A stretch of 64,000 nt of DNA from Listeria costaricensis (GCF_900183385.1 NZ_FXUT01000010.1:175512-239511); one strand, 5' to 3'. Shown: positions 10,101-20,135, counted from the stretch's first letter. Translations and numbers: made by a program. The notes: generated by a model not told the origin, from the sequence alone.

Positions 10101-10778
10101 GAAGTGTATAATGAGTCTCCCCTTGTGAATCTTTCAGCGTGATTGAGCCGTCTTCTTCAAGGGTTACTTTAAGTTTCGTTTCCAGTTCAAAAAGATAGGT
10201 GTCAAATGAATTTTTCTCCTGTAAAACTAAATCTTCTTTAATTGAGCGGTTAAACGTGCGCTGCCGCAAATCAATTTTGGGTAAAACCTCAGGATAAGTT
10301 AAAAGATTCTCTTCAAAACTAGCAGCGACATCCGTTGCCGCCACTTCTTCATCTCCATGCTTGGCCCCTTTAAAAGCCATCCGGACTTCTTTTTCTGATT
10401 CCTTGATTTCCTGATAGACACCATTTTCCATTTGAGACAGGAAATCTACAGGCATGTTGGTTTGCTTTGTATGAATGGTATCTGTTTCTGAATCTTCTTC
10501 AAGCGTCGGGTCTATGGGCACCCATTTTCCATCTTCCTCCATATGTACAGGGTCGGTAAAAATTTGCTTGGTAAATGTACCATCATGATTATCATACACA
10601 ATTTCTTGCTCTTGACGTTCCTCTGTCATTTCTGTTGGTGCTTGTTGACTTTCTTTTTGACGTTTTTCAATCGTATCCCGTGTTGGCTGTGCTTCTTCTG
10701 CAGTTGGTTGATATGCCGGTATGAGTGATAGAATGAGCATACTGGCTATCAGTGTTAGAAATCCCTTTTTTTTTTCAT
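4147..10778 (-). CDS. WapA/Rhs-family giant secreted polymorphic toxin; start out of frame
   Basis: An open frame of 2197 codons runs from the internal ATG at 10740. Order along it: N-terminal spacer; DNRLRE-like beta domain (about 275-445); two fibronectin-like domains (450-715); Rhs entry segment with SVPVRGGEV (about 727); YD repeats (about 820-1120 and 1465-1950) split by two carbohydrate-binding-like domains (1120-1450); Rhs core end RYYVPEQGVF (about 2003); then a basic toxin tip from about 2045. Proteins of this family are exported, wall-associated and deliver the tip on contact. The best start is the ATG at 10776-10778 with AAGGAG upstream, but a run of ten A puts it out of frame; eleven A would give a perfect signal peptide (MKKKKGFLTLIAS). 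Translation from 10740 would lack the charged n-region. The tip activity is unidentified. Confidence 0.9.
4331..4728 (-). repeat. Copy 1 of the ~395 bp near-identical duplication in WapA
   Basis: This is the segment of the full-length toxin gene that matches 1108-1505. It encodes the Rhs core end and the proximal toxin region up to about RRGGWKQ. The flanking tip sequences differ, so homologous recombination between the copies would swap the C-terminal tip and delete the DNA between. Confidence 0.85.
10766..10775 (-). promoter_or_regulatory. A10 homopolymer directly after the wapA start codon
   Basis: Read on the - strand the start is ATG followed by ten A and GGG. With ten A the frame stops after seven codons; one added A (or two lost) joins the signal peptide to the 2197-codon frame. 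Runs of nine or more A are known sites for polymerase slippage and for phase variation. A base-calling error is the plain alternative. Confidence 0.7.
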
Positions 10779-11016
10779 ATCTGTCTCCTTTTCGTTTGTC
10801 ATGGGGCGTGAAATTCTTCCTATTTCCGTGTCTCGTGGCTTGAAGGCAGACTTTTTGTTTATTCTAGGTTGTTCATAATCCGTGTCTGTGTTTACAAATC
10901 GACTTTTTATCAAAAACATCAAATTTTCTAAAAAATCTTACTTTTAATGCGATAAAACAGTTATTTTGATTGATTATTTTCTAATAGAGACTCTCCTTTC
11001 CCGTAGATTTAATTTT

Positions 11017-11045
11017 AATATAACAGAATGAATACGATGATACAA
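11017..11045 (-). promoter_or_regulatory. Putative SigA promoter of wapA
   Basis: On the - strand TTGTAT (11040-11045) and TATATT (11017-11022) are spaced by 17 bases. Transcription would start near 11010, leaving a leader of about 230 bases before the wapA start. I see no other gene in 10779-11190. Confidence 0.5.
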
Positions 11046-11190
11046 TAGGATAATTACAAAATTTTCCAAAAACTAATCCAAAATCCCATTGAAAAGCTAT
11101 TTATAGATAGTTAAATTTATCCAAAGCACAAATCGAACAATATTCTGATCAGTATTCTCTTTCTTGGCTAATGAATAGAATCAAAAACAC

Positions 11191-11218
11191 AAAAAAAGAC
11201 CGCCGCTAGACGATCTTT
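11191..11218 (-). terminator. Terminator of der-gpsA
   Basis: An AAAGATCG/CGGTCTTT stem with a short loop and a run of T on the - strand follows the gpsA stop closely. Confidence 0.75.
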
Positions 11219-11224
11219 CAGTGC

Positions 11225-12235
11225 TTAAAAATTCTCTTTTTCTTCTTTCTTCTCGCGACCCATTAGTCCGTCAACTGCTTCACGCGGGTCTTTATCGGCA
11301 AATAGTACTTCATAAATGGCTGTTGAAATCGGCATATCGATCTGAAGCTTTTCCGACCACTGCTGGACGGCTTTGGCTGTTCGAACACCTTCGACGACCA
11401 TGCCCATGTTGTCGAGAACTTCATTCAATTTTTGGCCTTTGCCCAGCATGTTGCCAGCTCGCCAGTTCCGTGAATGCACACTCGTACAGGTGACAATCAA
11501 GTCACCGATACCTGTCAGTCCGTAAAACGTTTGTGGATCAGCACCCGCCGCTGCTCCCAGTCGGGTAATTTCTGCCATACCACGCGTCATAAGGGCTGCT
11601 TTGGCGTTGTCACCGTACCCGAGACCATCCGAAATGCCGGCGCCCAGTGCGATAATGTTTTTAAGGGCTCCGCCAATCTCTGCTCCGATGACATCTTCAT
11701 TTGTATAAATACGCAGATAGTTGTTAATAAAAATGTCCTGTACTTTTTTAGCAAGTGTCATATCGGTACTGCTGGCACAAAGCGTCGTTGGATGGCGCAA
11801 GGCCACTTCTTCCGCATGACTCGGTCCAGATAATACGACAATCCCAGTTCGTTTTTCAGGAGCGATTTCTTCGGCAAGAACTTCACTCATCCGCAAATTG
11901 GTATCCGGCTCGATTCCTTTGCTGACATGGACGATAATTTGCGGGGCAGTAAGCACCTGATTCAATTGCTTAGCTACTTCCCGCATGGCATTGGTTGGAA
12001 CTGCCACGACGACCACTTCTGTTTCCTGCAAAGCTTGCTCGAGTGATAAGGTCGCACTGATAGCTTCTGGCAAGAGGCGATCAGGCAAATAATGGGCATT
12101 GGTATGTTTTTCATTAATTTCATCAACTACGGCTTGTTTATTCCCCCAAATGATGGGAGAAAAACCATTGTCGGCTAATACCATGGCAAGGCCGGTTCCC
12201 CAGCTTCCTGCTCCAAGTACTGCAATTTTTTTCAT
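11225..12235 (-). CDS. gpsA: Glycerol-3-phosphate dehydrogenase [NAD(P)+]
   Basis: Reduces dihydroxyacetone phosphate to sn-glycerol-3-phosphate, the backbone for phospholipid and teichoic acid synthesis; cytosolic. The N-terminal Rossmann motif [10 protein letters not shown], the central [13 protein letters not shown] segment containing the catalytic Lys, and the [11 protein letters not shown] stretch are diagnostic. About 336 residues, the usual size. Three consecutive ATG codons (12233-12241) follow an AAGGAG site; I chose the third, which gives the family's MKK start and a good spacing, but the second is as likely. It lies 22 bases or so after der, forming a two-gene operon with it. Confidence 0.93.
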   Translation of the reverse strand: MKKIAVLGAGSWGTGLAMVLADNGFSPIIWGNKQAVVDEINEKHTNAHYLPDRLLPEAISATLSLEQALQETEVVVVAVPTNAMREVAKQLNQVLTAPQIIVHVSKGIEPDTNLRMSEVLAEEIAPEKRTGIVVLSGPSHAEEVALRHPTTLCASSTDMTLAKKVQDIFINNYLRIYTNEDVIGAEIGGALKNIIALGAGISDGLGYGDNAKAALMTRGMAEITRLGAAAGADPQTFYGLTGIGDLIVTCTSVHSRNWRAGNMLGKGQKLNEVLDNMGMVVEGVRTAKAVQQWSEKLQIDMPISTAIYEVLFADKDPREAVDGLMGREKKEEKENF

Positions 12236-12257
12236 CATCATGCTCTCCTTCACGCTT

Positions 12258-13568
12258 TTATTTACGGCGGCGCGGAATGACACGAATCGGCGTACCTTCA
12301 AACGGGAAGGCTTCGCGAATGCGGTTTTCTAAAAAGCGCTCGTATGAAAAGTGCATCAGTTCCGGCTCATTGACAAAAACAACAAACGCAGGCGGCTTGA
12401 TGGCTACTTGTGTCGTATAGAAGATCTTCAAGCGTTTGCCTTTTTCCATCGGTGCTGGATTCATCGCCACAGCATCCGCAATCACATCATTCAGCATGCT
12501 GCTTTGTACGCGCAGTGCATGGTTTTCACTCACTTGATTGATGACTGGGAATAAGTTCGTCAAACGTTTTTTCGTAAGGGCTGAAACGAAGACAATTGGG
12601 GCATAGGACATGAACAGGAAGTGTTCACGAATATCTTCCATAAATTTATTCATGGTTTTTTCGTCTTTTTCAATCGCATCCCATTTATTGACCACGATAA
12701 TAATGGCCCGTCCTGCTTCATGTGCGTAGCCGGCAATTTTTTTGTCTTGCTCGCGAATTCCTTCTTCGGCATTTAAAACCACCAAGACGACATCGGAACG
12801 TTCAATCGCTCGCATCGCCCGCAAAACACTGTATTTTTCTGTATTCTCATAAACTTTGCCGCGCTTACGCATGCCGGCTGTATCGATCATGACATAATCT
12901 TGATCTTCAAAAGTATAGCTTGTATCAATGGCATCACGCGTTGTCCCAGCTACATTTGAAACGATTACGCGTTCCTCACCTAGGAGTGCATTGATGATCG
13001 ATGATTTCCCAACATTCGGTCGACCGATCAGGCTAAATTTGATGACATCTTCATCATATTCCGTTTCGTCCTCTGCTGGAAAATGCTTGATTACTTCATC
13101 GAGTAAATCCCCTAATCCCAAGCCGTGTGAGCCGGAGATTGGAAACGGTTCGCCAAAACCGAGTGCATAAAAATCATAAATCTGATCGCGCATTTCCGGA
13201 TTGTCGACTTTATTGACGGCCAGTACGACCGGCTTATTCGAGCGGTAAAGGATTTTCGCTACTTGTTCATCGGCATCAGTCACACCTTCTCGACCGCTTG
13301 CAATCAAAATAATCACATCGGCTTCATCAATCGCAATTTCCGCTTGTGCACGAATCTGTGCTAAAAACGGTTCATCACCAAGATCAATTCCGCCAGTATC
13401 AATAATATTAAATTCTTTCCCCAGCCATTCTGCTGTATTGTAAATCCGGTCACGTGTCACGCCCGGCTCATCTTCGACAATCGATACTCGTTCGCCGACA
13501 ATGCGATTAAAAATGGTCGACTTCCCGACATTTGGTCTTCCTACAATCGCAACAACAGGTTTTACCAT
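12258..13568 (-). CDS. der: GTPase Der (EngA), 50S ribosome assembly
   Basis: Essential GTPase with two tandem G domains acting in large-subunit maturation. G domain 1 shows [13 protein letters not shown] and NKVD; G domain 2 repeats [13 protein letters not shown] and NKWD; a C-terminal KH-like domain ends in a basic RRRK tail. 436 residues, as expected. The ATG at 13568 follows an AGGTGA site. In the Listeria genomes I recall, der and gpsA follow rpsA and are far from sigB; here no rpsA is present upstream, which suggests a rearrangement on one side of this pair. Confidence 0.95.
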   Translation of the reverse strand: MVKPVVAIVGRPNVGKSTIFNRIVGERVSIVEDEPGVTRDRIYNTAEWLGKEFNIIDTGGIDLGDEPFLAQIRAQAEIAIDEADVIILIASGREGVTDADEQVAKILYRSNKPVVLAVNKVDNPEMRDQIYDFYALGFGEPFPISGSHGLGLGDLLDEVIKHFPAEDETEYDEDVIKFSLIGRPNVGKSSIINALLGEERVIVSNVAGTTRDAIDTSYTFEDQDYVMIDTAGMRKRGKVYENTEKYSVLRAMRAIERSDVVLVVLNAEEGIREQDKKIAGYAHEAGRAIIIVVNKWDAIEKDEKTMNKFMEDIREHFLFMSYAPIVFVSALTKKRLTNLFPVINQVSENHALRVQSSMLNDVIADAVAMNPAPMEKGKRLKIFYTTQVAIKPPAFVVFVNEPELMHFSYERFLENRIREAFPFEGTPIRVIPRRRK

Positions 13569-13663
13569 TTCTTCACCTTCTTTGCTTATCGCTTTTTCAA
13601 ACTTTCTTTAGTTTATCAATAAAAAAATTTATCAGCAACTGTCAGTTTCTTCTTTATCCACAT

Positions 13664-13689
13664 AAAAAAACCGTAAACACATGGTTTAC
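13664..13689 (-). terminator. Rho-independent terminator upstream of der
   Basis: GTAAAC/GTTTAC stem with a five-base loop followed by GGT7 on the - strand. It would end transcripts coming from the unknown gene at 13929-14585. Nothing else is seen in 13690-13928. Confidence 0.7.
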
Positions 13690-13928
13690 AGAAAGCTTGT
13701 TTCCAACTTTAACCTTACCATGAACCCCGTTTAAAAGCAACTGGCAGAAGAGGTGGAACAAGTCTAAAATTGTGCGCAAATCTTCATTACTTATCATGCA
13801 TAACTAAGTTTCACCCTATCCTTCCTTATCTAAAAGAGAGGCCGCAGTATAAGGAAGTGTTAGCAAGATGTCTGTTTGACTGAAAATACGACAAAATAAA
13901 TCGCTTTTAAAGAACAAGCTCTTGCAGT

Positions 13929-14585
13929 CTAGTAAATACAAAAATCGTACATTTTTTCCAGACCTAACGAGTAAAGTTCATTTTCAAATGTTTTTTTTAA
14001 CTTTTCATGGTCCGCCATCGTTCTTATTTTATGTTCCCATTCGTCTCCCCCAACACTCGCCTGCACATCTGCTGGCCACGATGAAATGATATTTTTACAA
14101 AATAATATATTTTTCTCAAATAAATCGAGTTTATTAAAATAATAGGCCGTCAGTACCATTCCATACATCGCATCCATGAAAGGCTGCTTGGTCTTTCTTA
14201 TAAACGCCAAATAAAATTCATTCAGATTATAAAAATCAATTTCTCGCTTAGTGCTTAGCGGTTCCTGTATGACGAATGCTTCAATAATTTCGTTTAATTG
14301 TGCCTCATGTCTTAGAGGGCTAATCGCTTCCCTTGCACCCTTTTTATTTAACAAAGAAGATGCACAACATAAAGATAATACTCCATCTGAAGGAACTAAC
14401 AATGAGTGTGTATGAAAAATAGGACAGTACATTTCACCTCTCATAACTGGTTGAAGGTATATGCCTGTTAGTATAGGACCATTTCGCTTTATTAAATGTA
14501 ACGGCTTGTATTTTTCATATCCAGAGAAATTTGATAACCAATCTTTCATAATTTTATTTTTTTCAGCAGCTGTCATTTTTTTCAT
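13929..14585 (-). CDS. Hypothetical protein, 218 residues
   Basis: Not recognised. The ATG at 14585 has a strong GGAGGT site five bases upstream; an in-frame TTG at 14597 overlaps that site and is unlikely. Predicted soluble, mixed alpha/beta, with a Cys-containing segment (MYCPIFHTH, then SLCCASSLL) around residues 50-80 and several aromatic-rich helices at the end. No signal peptide or membrane span. It stands alone between tRNA genes and der with its own terminator. The lower GC compared with der suggests accessory origin. A role as an immunity or phage-related protein is possible but nothing shows it. Confidence 0.6.
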   Translation of the reverse strand: MKKMTAAEKNKIMKDWLSNFSGYEKYKPLHLIKRNGPILTGIYLQPVMRGEMYCPIFHTHSLLVPSDGVLSLCCASSLLNKKGAREAISPLRHEAQLNEIIEAFVIQEPLSTKREIDFYNLNEFYLAFIRKTKQPFMDAMYGMVLTAYYFNKLDLFEKNILFCKNIISSWPADVQASVGGDEWEHKIRTMADHEKLKKTFENELYSLGLEKMYDFCIY

Positions 14586-14755
14586 TGTGACCTCCAAATA
14601 TGATAAATCTTAATTTTTTTAAAATTCCCCACTAGCGATAGTGAATAATCTGGAAAATCATTTCAGGCGCAGTCAATAAGTTTGTAATCTACTTGTGATA
14701 GAAGTATAAAATAAAAAAACTGCAAACAAATACTTGTCTACAGGGAAATTTTATC

Positions 14756-14846
14756 TGGCGGAGAAGGAGGGATTTGAACCCTCGCGCCGCGCGAGCGACC
14801 TACACCCTTAGCAGGGGCGCCTCTTCAGCCACTTGAGTACTTCTCC
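14756..14846 (-). tRNA. tRNA-Ser (GCU)
   Basis: Acceptor stem GGAGAAG pairs with CTTCTCC, followed by G and an encoded CCA. Anticodon GCT lies in CCTGCTAAGG; the long variable arm and TTCAAAT T-loop are those of a class II Ser tRNA. It reads AGC and AGU codons. Confidence 0.93.
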
Positions 14847-14853
14847 AAATAAG

Positions 14854-14926
14854 CTCCACAGGCAGGACTCGAACCTGCGACCGATCGGTTAACAGCCGAT
14901 TGCTCTACCAACTGAGCTACTGTGGA
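14854..14926 (-). tRNA. tRNA-Asn (GUU)
   Basis: Acceptor TCCACAG/CTGTGGA, D-loop AGCTCAGTTGGTAGAGC, anticodon GTT in CTGTTAACC, T-loop GGTTCGAGTCC. CCA is not encoded (the bases there are CTT). It is seven bases upstream of tRNA-Ser and likely co-transcribed. The Asn-Ser pair near sprT and tex recalls the Bacillus subtilis trnS region. Confidence 0.95.
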
Positions 14927-14996
14927 AAAATCAAAAGTCAGTCACTGTTTCCATTATATGGATTTTTTCATTATATTGCAAGTGAAAATTAAATGC

Positions 14997-15461
14997 TCAG
15001 CTGTCGACTGTTTGCGTGCGTGGCCCGAGATAGCGAATCTTGCCGCCACACCTTCCGCACTTATAGCGGCTTTCTTGAAATCGGCGCCGGCGGATGATTT
15101 CTGTTTGGCAGGAAGTACATTGATAGACTTGCACCTTAACTGCTGTATCAAGCGGCTGACAAAATCGTGGTGCCCCTACCTTCTTCATTAGGCGGCGAAA
15201 ATCCTGGTCGCGATGCTGATAGCCCTTCTTTTCCAAATGAAGATGATAGTGGCAAAGTTCATGCTTAATAATGCCTACCAGGTAATCTTCCCCACGCGCT
15301 TCCAAATATTTGGGATTGATTTCGATGTCATGGCTTTTTAACAGGTAGCGTCCGCCAGTTGTGCGAAGACGAGGATTAAAGCGAGCTTGATGGCAAAATG
15401 GTTTCGCGAAAAAGTCGCTGGATATTTGTTCGACAAGTGCTTGCAAATCTGTTTCGTTCAT
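14997..15461 (-). CDS. SprT-like zinc metalloprotease family protein
   Basis: 154-residue cytosolic SprT-family protein (YdcK-like). HELCHYHLH near residue 65 is the zinc-binding HExxH site, and a C-terminal zinc ribbon has paired CxxC motifs (CTSCQTE, CGRCGG). The start chosen is the ATG at 15461 with GAAAGGAG upstream; the frame extends further 5' but without support and over the divergent neighbour. Exact substrate is unknown for the bacterial members. It is divergent from the gene at 15535 and upstream of the tRNA pair. Confidence 0.85.
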   Translation of the reverse strand: MNETDLQALVEQISSDFFAKPFCHQARFNPRLRTTGGRYLLKSHDIEINPKYLEARGEDYLVGIIKHELCHYHLHLEKKGYQHRDQDFRRLMKKVGAPRFCQPLDTAVKVQVYQCTSCQTEIIRRRRFQESRYKCGRCGGKIRYLGPRTQTVDS

Positions 15462-15534
15462 GGTGGCTCCTTTCATTAGCGAGTTTCCTATGCTACAATA
15501 AAATTTGATAAAACTACATTTGAGGTGACGTCTT

Positions 15535-16362
15535 TTGGAACAGTATGACCCCCATGCGTATGTGCAGCAGCTTTTTGAGACGTATCGGAAAAAGCGAAAA
15601 AAGCATCTCATCATGCGTATAGCATTACTCATTCTTTTAATTGTCTGCATCATCCTTTTTTTGCTAGGTTTCATGAGCTTTGATCTGATGTTTGGCATCG
15701 AAATCGGCATCATTTTAGTCATTTGGATTTACCGCAAGTCCATTCAGGTTTGGTCGCAAAAATTTTACCAAGTTTTAGATGTAAAGTGCGAGCCGGAAGC
15801 CTATATTGAGCTCTTTCAAAAGCTTGTAACACTTCTACCGAAAAAGTCCGCCAAACAGTTCTTTAAAATCCAGATCGCCAAAGGATTCTTTTATTGTGGT
15901 GAACCAGAAAAAACCTGTCAGCAACTTTCGGAGATTGATTATCAGTCACTTGCGTTTTTTCCGAGAATGCATTATTTAGTACTGGAAATGCGATGCGGGC
16001 TTGCACTGGATGATCCTTCCATTCAAAAGCAGGCGGAGAAACGCTACAATTATTTAAAACAGGTCGAAGCGAAAAAAGTTCAGCGCTCTGGTGAAACAAT
16101 GAATTTATTGATTTTAAAGAGCCACGGTGAAGAAGCACACTATCTTCATGCGTTAGATGCCCATTTAAAAGGAAAATTGGGCCAAGTACCGCGTGTACGG
16201 GCTGAATGCTATGCCGAAAAGGCTCGACTACTTTTCCAATCAGGTCAGTTGGAAGAAGCCAAGTATTGTTACTGGCAGGCACGTGAAATCGGACCGAAGC
16301 TTTTTTGCGTTCGGGAACTGTCCGCACAATTTCATCAGGAGAAAGAAGCCCCGCAAGTATGA
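15535..16362 (+). CDS. Membrane-anchored TPR-like protein, function unknown
   Basis: 275 residues. TTG start at 15535 preceded by GAGGTG. A short basic N-terminus is followed by two hydrophobic helices (about residues 26-45 and 48-65), then a long soluble helical domain with repeats resembling TPR units (for example [30 protein letters not shown], given here only as the shape A.CY..KA..L...G...EA at about 220-250). Topology would place the helical domain in the cytosol. I do not recognise a named family. It is convergent with tex, separated by a long hairpin. Confidence 0.7.
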   Translation: MEQYDPHAYVQQLFETYRKKRKKHLIMRIALLILLIVCIILFLLGFMSFDLMFGIEIGIILVIWIYRKSIQVWSQKFYQVLDVKCEPEAYIELFQKLVTLLPKKSAKQFFKIQIAKGFFYCGEPEKTCQQLSEIDYQSLAFFPRMHYLVLEMRCGLALDDPSIQKQAEKRYNYLKQVEAKKVQRSGETMNLLILKSHGEEAHYLHALDAHLKGKLGQVPRVRAECYAEKARLLFQSGQLEEAKYCYWQAREIGPKLFCVRELSAQFHQEKEAPQV

Positions 16363-16367
16363 TGGGT

Positions 16368-16421
16368 TGAGCTGACTCCGAGTAGTTAGATTTTTTGGTC
16401 TAACTACTCGGAGTCCACTCA
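16368..16421. terminator. Long perfect hairpin between convergent genes
   Basis: A 17-bp perfect stem (GACTCCGAGTAGTTAGA and complement, 16374-16390 and 16399-16415) is extended by TGAG/CTCA after a 2x2 internal loop. The loop holds a T6 run but no T-run follows the stem, so termination may be bidirectional but weak. Confidence 0.6.
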
Positions 16422-16446
16422 GTCATTTCATTTGCCGGGCTTTTTC

Positions 16447-18604
16447 TTATTTTTTCACCATGGTCAAGGCGATCCGATTTTTCTTCACATCGACGTCCTC
16501 TACCCAAACTGTCACAACATCGCCGACTGAAACGATATCGAGCGGATTCTTCACAAATTTATTGCTGAGTTTGGAGACATGGACGAGCCCATCTTGTTTC
16601 ACGCCAATATCGACAAAGGCACCAAAATCGACCACATTGCGCACGGTTCCTTGAAGCTCCATGCCCTCAGACAGGTCTTCCATCGTAATCACATCTTTTT
16701 TCAAAAGCGGTGCTGGCAGCTCGTCTCGCAAATCGCGGCCCGGTGCAGCCAGGTCAGCAATGATGTCCGCCAGCGTTTCTGCACCAACTTCCAAAGGTCC
16801 CGCAAGCCGTGCCTGATCGAGTGCTTTTAGGGCTGCGGCAAGTTCTGCTGTGCCGATATCTTTTAAGGTAAAGCCGGCTGCTTCGATGACCTTTTCAGCC
16901 GCAGGATAGCTTTCCGGGTGAATGGCCGTCTTGTCGAGCGGATTCTTCCCTTCCAAAATCCGAATAAAGCCGATACTTTGTTCATAAGATTTGGCACCTA
17001 AGCGCGGCACTTTTTTAAGCGCTGTTCGTGCAAGAAACGGGCCATTTTCTTCGCGGTATTTAAAGATATTTTGAGCGGTCGTTTTGTTGAGTCCTGCGAC
17101 ATATTGCAAAAGAGCCGGGGATGCCGTGTTGACATTGACGCCCACCTGGTTCACGGCTGTTTCAACGACAAAGGTCAGTGCCTCGCTCAACTTTTTCTGG
17201 GAGACATCATGCTGATATTGACCGACACCGACGGATTTGGGATCGATTTTTACCAGCTCGGCTAGTGGATCCTGCAGACGGCGGCCGATCGATACGGCGC
17301 TTCTTTCTTCTACTTGCAGGTCAGGGAATTCCTCGCGGGCAATCTCACTGGCGGAATAAACGCTGGCACCTGCCTCATTCACGATACAGTAAGAAGCTGT
17401 GCTGCCGCTCTCCTGAAGTACTCACGATAAATTGTTCCGTTTCGCGGCTGGCTGTGCCGTTTCCAATCGCAACGACTGTAATGGCATATTTTTGGAGCAG
17501 CTCGGCCACCTTGGTCTTTGCTTCTGGGCGGCGGTGCTTCGATGTGTGCGGATAGATAACGCCGATTTCCAGCACTTTGCCGGTTGGATCCAGTACGGCT
17601 AATTTGCAACCAGTGCGGTAGGCCGGGTCGACTCCGAGCATTACATTACCTTTAAGGGGCGGCTGAAGGAGCAGTTTGCGCAGATTGGCTGCAAAAATTT
17701 GGATGGCGTGATCTTCTGCTTTTTCAGTCAGCTCAGCACGGATTTCCCGCTCGATCGCTGGGCCGATGAATCGTTTATAGGCATCCTCATAGGCAAATGT
17801 GATCCGCTCGACTGCTGGGCCGCTGCCTTTTATAAGCGCCTCCTGTAAGAAGGCCATAATTTTGGTCGGGTCTATTTGGAGGCTGACGCGCAAGATGCCT
17901 TCTTTTTCACCGCGGTTAAAAGCGAGCGTTCGATGGGGAGCCACTTTTGTGATTAGTTCGATATAGTCGTAATACATTTCATAGACTTTCTTTTCGTCTT
18001 TCGTTTCATCTTTGACAACCGATTTGATCATCCCGAATTTGCGGGTGAAATTACGAATCCAGACGCGGAACTTAGGCTCATCACTGATTTCTTCAGCAAG
18101 AATCTCATGGGCGCCGTCGAGAGCTACTGCAGCACTGTCGACTCCTTTTTCCTCTGAAAGGTATTTGCTTGCTTCTTCTTCCAGTGACCCGCTTGGAAAA
18201 GTTTTCAGCCATTCCGCCAGTGGAGCCAATCCTTTTTCCTTGGCGATGGTTGCTTTGGTCCGTTTTTTCTGCTTGTACGGGCGATAAAGGTCTTCCAAGG
18301 TTTGATGTTTATCTGCTTTCAGTATGGCTGCCTCAAGCTCTGGTGTCAGTTTTTCCTGTTCGGCAATCAGTCGCAGAATCTCTTCTTTACGTGTTTCAAG
18401 TTTTGTTGCATATTGGTAGCTGTCCTCGATTTGCTGAATGGCTACCTCATCTAGACTCCCCGTGCGTTCTTTCCGGTAACGGGCGATAAAAGGAACGGTA
18501 TTCCCTTCTTCCATCAGCGCAATAACAGCATCGATTTGTTTTTTGGCATAGGGCAGTTCACGATATATGATCTGCATGATTTTTTCAGTTTGTTCTTTTT
18601 CCAC
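16447..18604 (-). pseudogene. tex: tex (S1 RNA-binding protein Tex) interrupted by a frameshift
   Basis: Tex is a cytosolic nucleic-acid-binding factor of about 720 residues. Here the N-terminal part (GTG at 18604, GGAGG upstream, start MEKEQTEKI) includes the HTH region and the YqgF-like RNase H fold (GVDPAYRTG, IGNGTASRETEQF). It then shifts frame and stops. A second frame (16447 to about 17420) continues with SGSTASYCIVNEAGASVYSAS, the helix-hairpin-helix part (NVNTASPALLQYVAGL) and a C-terminal S1 domain (GTVRNVVDFGAFVDIG). The break is within 17415-17430, where removing one base restores the expected reading. Both halves look fully conserved, so the mutation is recent or is a sequencing error. 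Confidence 0.88.
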
Positions 18605-18670
18605 TTTTGCTGGACCTCCTCGTCGCTTATCCTATCTAGTTTATCATATTTATTCCTTCAAGCGCACATC

Positions 18671-18739
18671 AAAAAAGAGGCCTTTTGAAAAGTCGTCGTC
18701 ACATGTTTGCTTGACTCGCTCGACTTATGGGCCTCTTTT
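18671..18739 (-). terminator. Terminator of the sigB operon
   Basis: AAAAGAGGCC and GGCCTCTTTTTT form the base of a stem with a large loop just after rsbX on the - strand. The arms also end in T on the + side. Confidence 0.65.
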
Positions 18740-18741
18740 AT

Positions 18742-19353
18742 TTATATATTTGGGAACTTTCCAAGCAAGAAAGTTACATCGTCACTTGGAATCGCCTGAA
18801 TCGTCTGCTCGATTTGATGACCGGTTTTTACCACACAAAGCGGTGATTCCAGATAGCTTTTAACGTGGTCAAGTACGAGTCCATCCGAATGCATCAAAAA
18901 CTTGGTGCCCGGCTTATAGTGAAAATTCTTAATAGAAAAGCGCTGCCTACGACCGGACAGATAGCCGGTGGTCGAAAGCGGATAGACTAGTTTGCCATCT
19001 TGACCGATCAGGAAAAAACGAATGTTGCCCATCCCGCTATAGGTGATTCTTGCCTTCTCCAAATCCGCTCGAATGATGGCAATTGCCGCGCCACGTAAGG
19101 AAGCAACCGCCTGATTGGCACTGTTCATCATGGTCAGCAGATCTTCTTCTGGGGCTGAACGAATGACTTCAATGGCCGCCAAAGCCGATTTGTGCGCCTC
19201 ATGACCACTGCCCAGACCATCTGCTAGTACGCAGAGAAACTGGTGATCTTTTTCGAGATAATAATACATATCTCCACAATACTGCTGTAAGGATTTTGCT
19301 CTTTGAAAAGTGAATAGTTCAACGTTAGCTGCAAGATCTCGTAAATCCGGCAT
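18742..19353 (-). CDS. rsbX: Serine phosphatase RsbX
   Basis: PP2C-type phosphatase (203 residues) that resets the stressosome by dephosphorylating RsbS and RsbR after stress. LADGLGSGHEAHKSA about residue 40 is the metal-binding motif, and MHSDGL near 150 and DDVTFLLGK near the end are the other PP2C acidic motifs. The ATG overlaps the sigB stop by one base (TAATG), showing translational coupling. Last gene of the operon, as in Bacillus and Listeria. Confidence 0.93.
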   Translation of the reverse strand: MPDLRDLAANVELFTFQRAKSLQQYCGDMYYYLEKDHQFLCVLADGLGSGHEAHKSALAAIEVIRSAPEEDLLTMMNSANQAVASLRGAAIAIIRADLEKARITYSGMGNIRFFLIGQDGKLVYPLSTTGYLSGRRQRFSIKNFHYKPGTKFLMHSDGLVLDHVKSYLESPLCVVKTGHQIEQTIQAIPSDDVTFLLGKFPNI

Positions 19354-20135
19354 TATTCGTCCACATCCTCATTTTGCAGCGCTTCCCGAAGTTTACGAAT
19401 CGCCTGCCGCTGAATCCGCGAAACATGCATCTGGGAAATTCCCAGCATTTCGCCGGTTTCTTTTTGACTGCGATTTTCAATAAAGGTAAACTGCAGGATT
19501 TTCTGTTCACGTTCATCCAGTACGGGCAAAACTTTTTCAAGGAGCATCCTTTGATTAATCTGTTCGTAGCCGTCATCTTCATTGCCGACTACATCTAAAA
19601 GTGTAATCGTGCTTCCGTCAGAGTCCGCTTCGATCGAATGGTCAACGGAAAGCGCCTGATAGCTCTTGCCCATTTCCATTGCTTCCAAAATTTCCTCTTC
19701 TGTAGCACCGATAAAGTTGGCAATATCACTAATTTGCGGCGAGGTTTGCAGTTCACGTGTTAACTCTTCCACCGCATTTTTGATTTTAGGGCCAAGTTCT
19801 TTGATCCTTCTGGGCACGTGTACGCTCCACGTTTTATCTCGCAAGAAGCGTTTGATTTCCCCAACGATCGTCGGAACTGCGAATGCTTCAAAACTTTTGC
19901 CGAAAGTCGCATCATAGCGGCGGATCGCACCTAATAGGCCGATATTGCCGACTTGAACCAGGTCTTCATGAAAACTTTTCCCTTGCGAGTACTTTCGGGC
20001 AATGGATTCGACCAAATTTTTATAGTGCATGACAAGTTCGTGCTGGGCCGCATCATCGCCAGTTTGCTGGTAAGCTTCGATCCATTCGTATACTTGTTCT
20101 TTTCCTGTTTTGTCAGGTTGAGACACTTTCTGCAT
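19353..20135 (-). CDS. sigB: RNA polymerase sigma factor SigB
   Basis: General stress sigma factor of 260 residues. Region 2 ([31 protein letters not shown]), region 3 and region 4 ([20 protein letters not shown]) are intact. I chose ATG 20135 ([10 protein letters not shown]), which follows GGAGGAG and matches the Listeria start; the frame extends upstream over rsbW. It overlaps rsbW by 23 bases. Held inactive by RsbW; autoregulated through the SigB-type promoter before rsbV. Confidence 0.96.
   Translation of the reverse strand: MQKVSQPDKTGKEQVYEWIEAYQQTGDDAAQHELVMHYKNLVESIARKYSQGKSFHEDLVQVGNIGLLGAIRRYDATFGKSFEAFAVPTIVGEIKRFLRDKTWSVHVPRRIKELGPKIKNAVEELTRELQTSPQISDIANFIGATEEEILEAMEMGKSYQALSVDHSIEADSDGSTITLLDVVGNEDDGYEQINQRMLLEKVLPVLDEREQKILQFTFIENRSQKETGEMLGISQMHVSRIQRQAIRKLREALQNEDVDE

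Noticed and set aside
16447-17382. Treating the second tex frame as a separate gene
   Set aside because: It lacks a ribosome site, begins in mid-domain, and joins smoothly to the upstream half when one base is removed.
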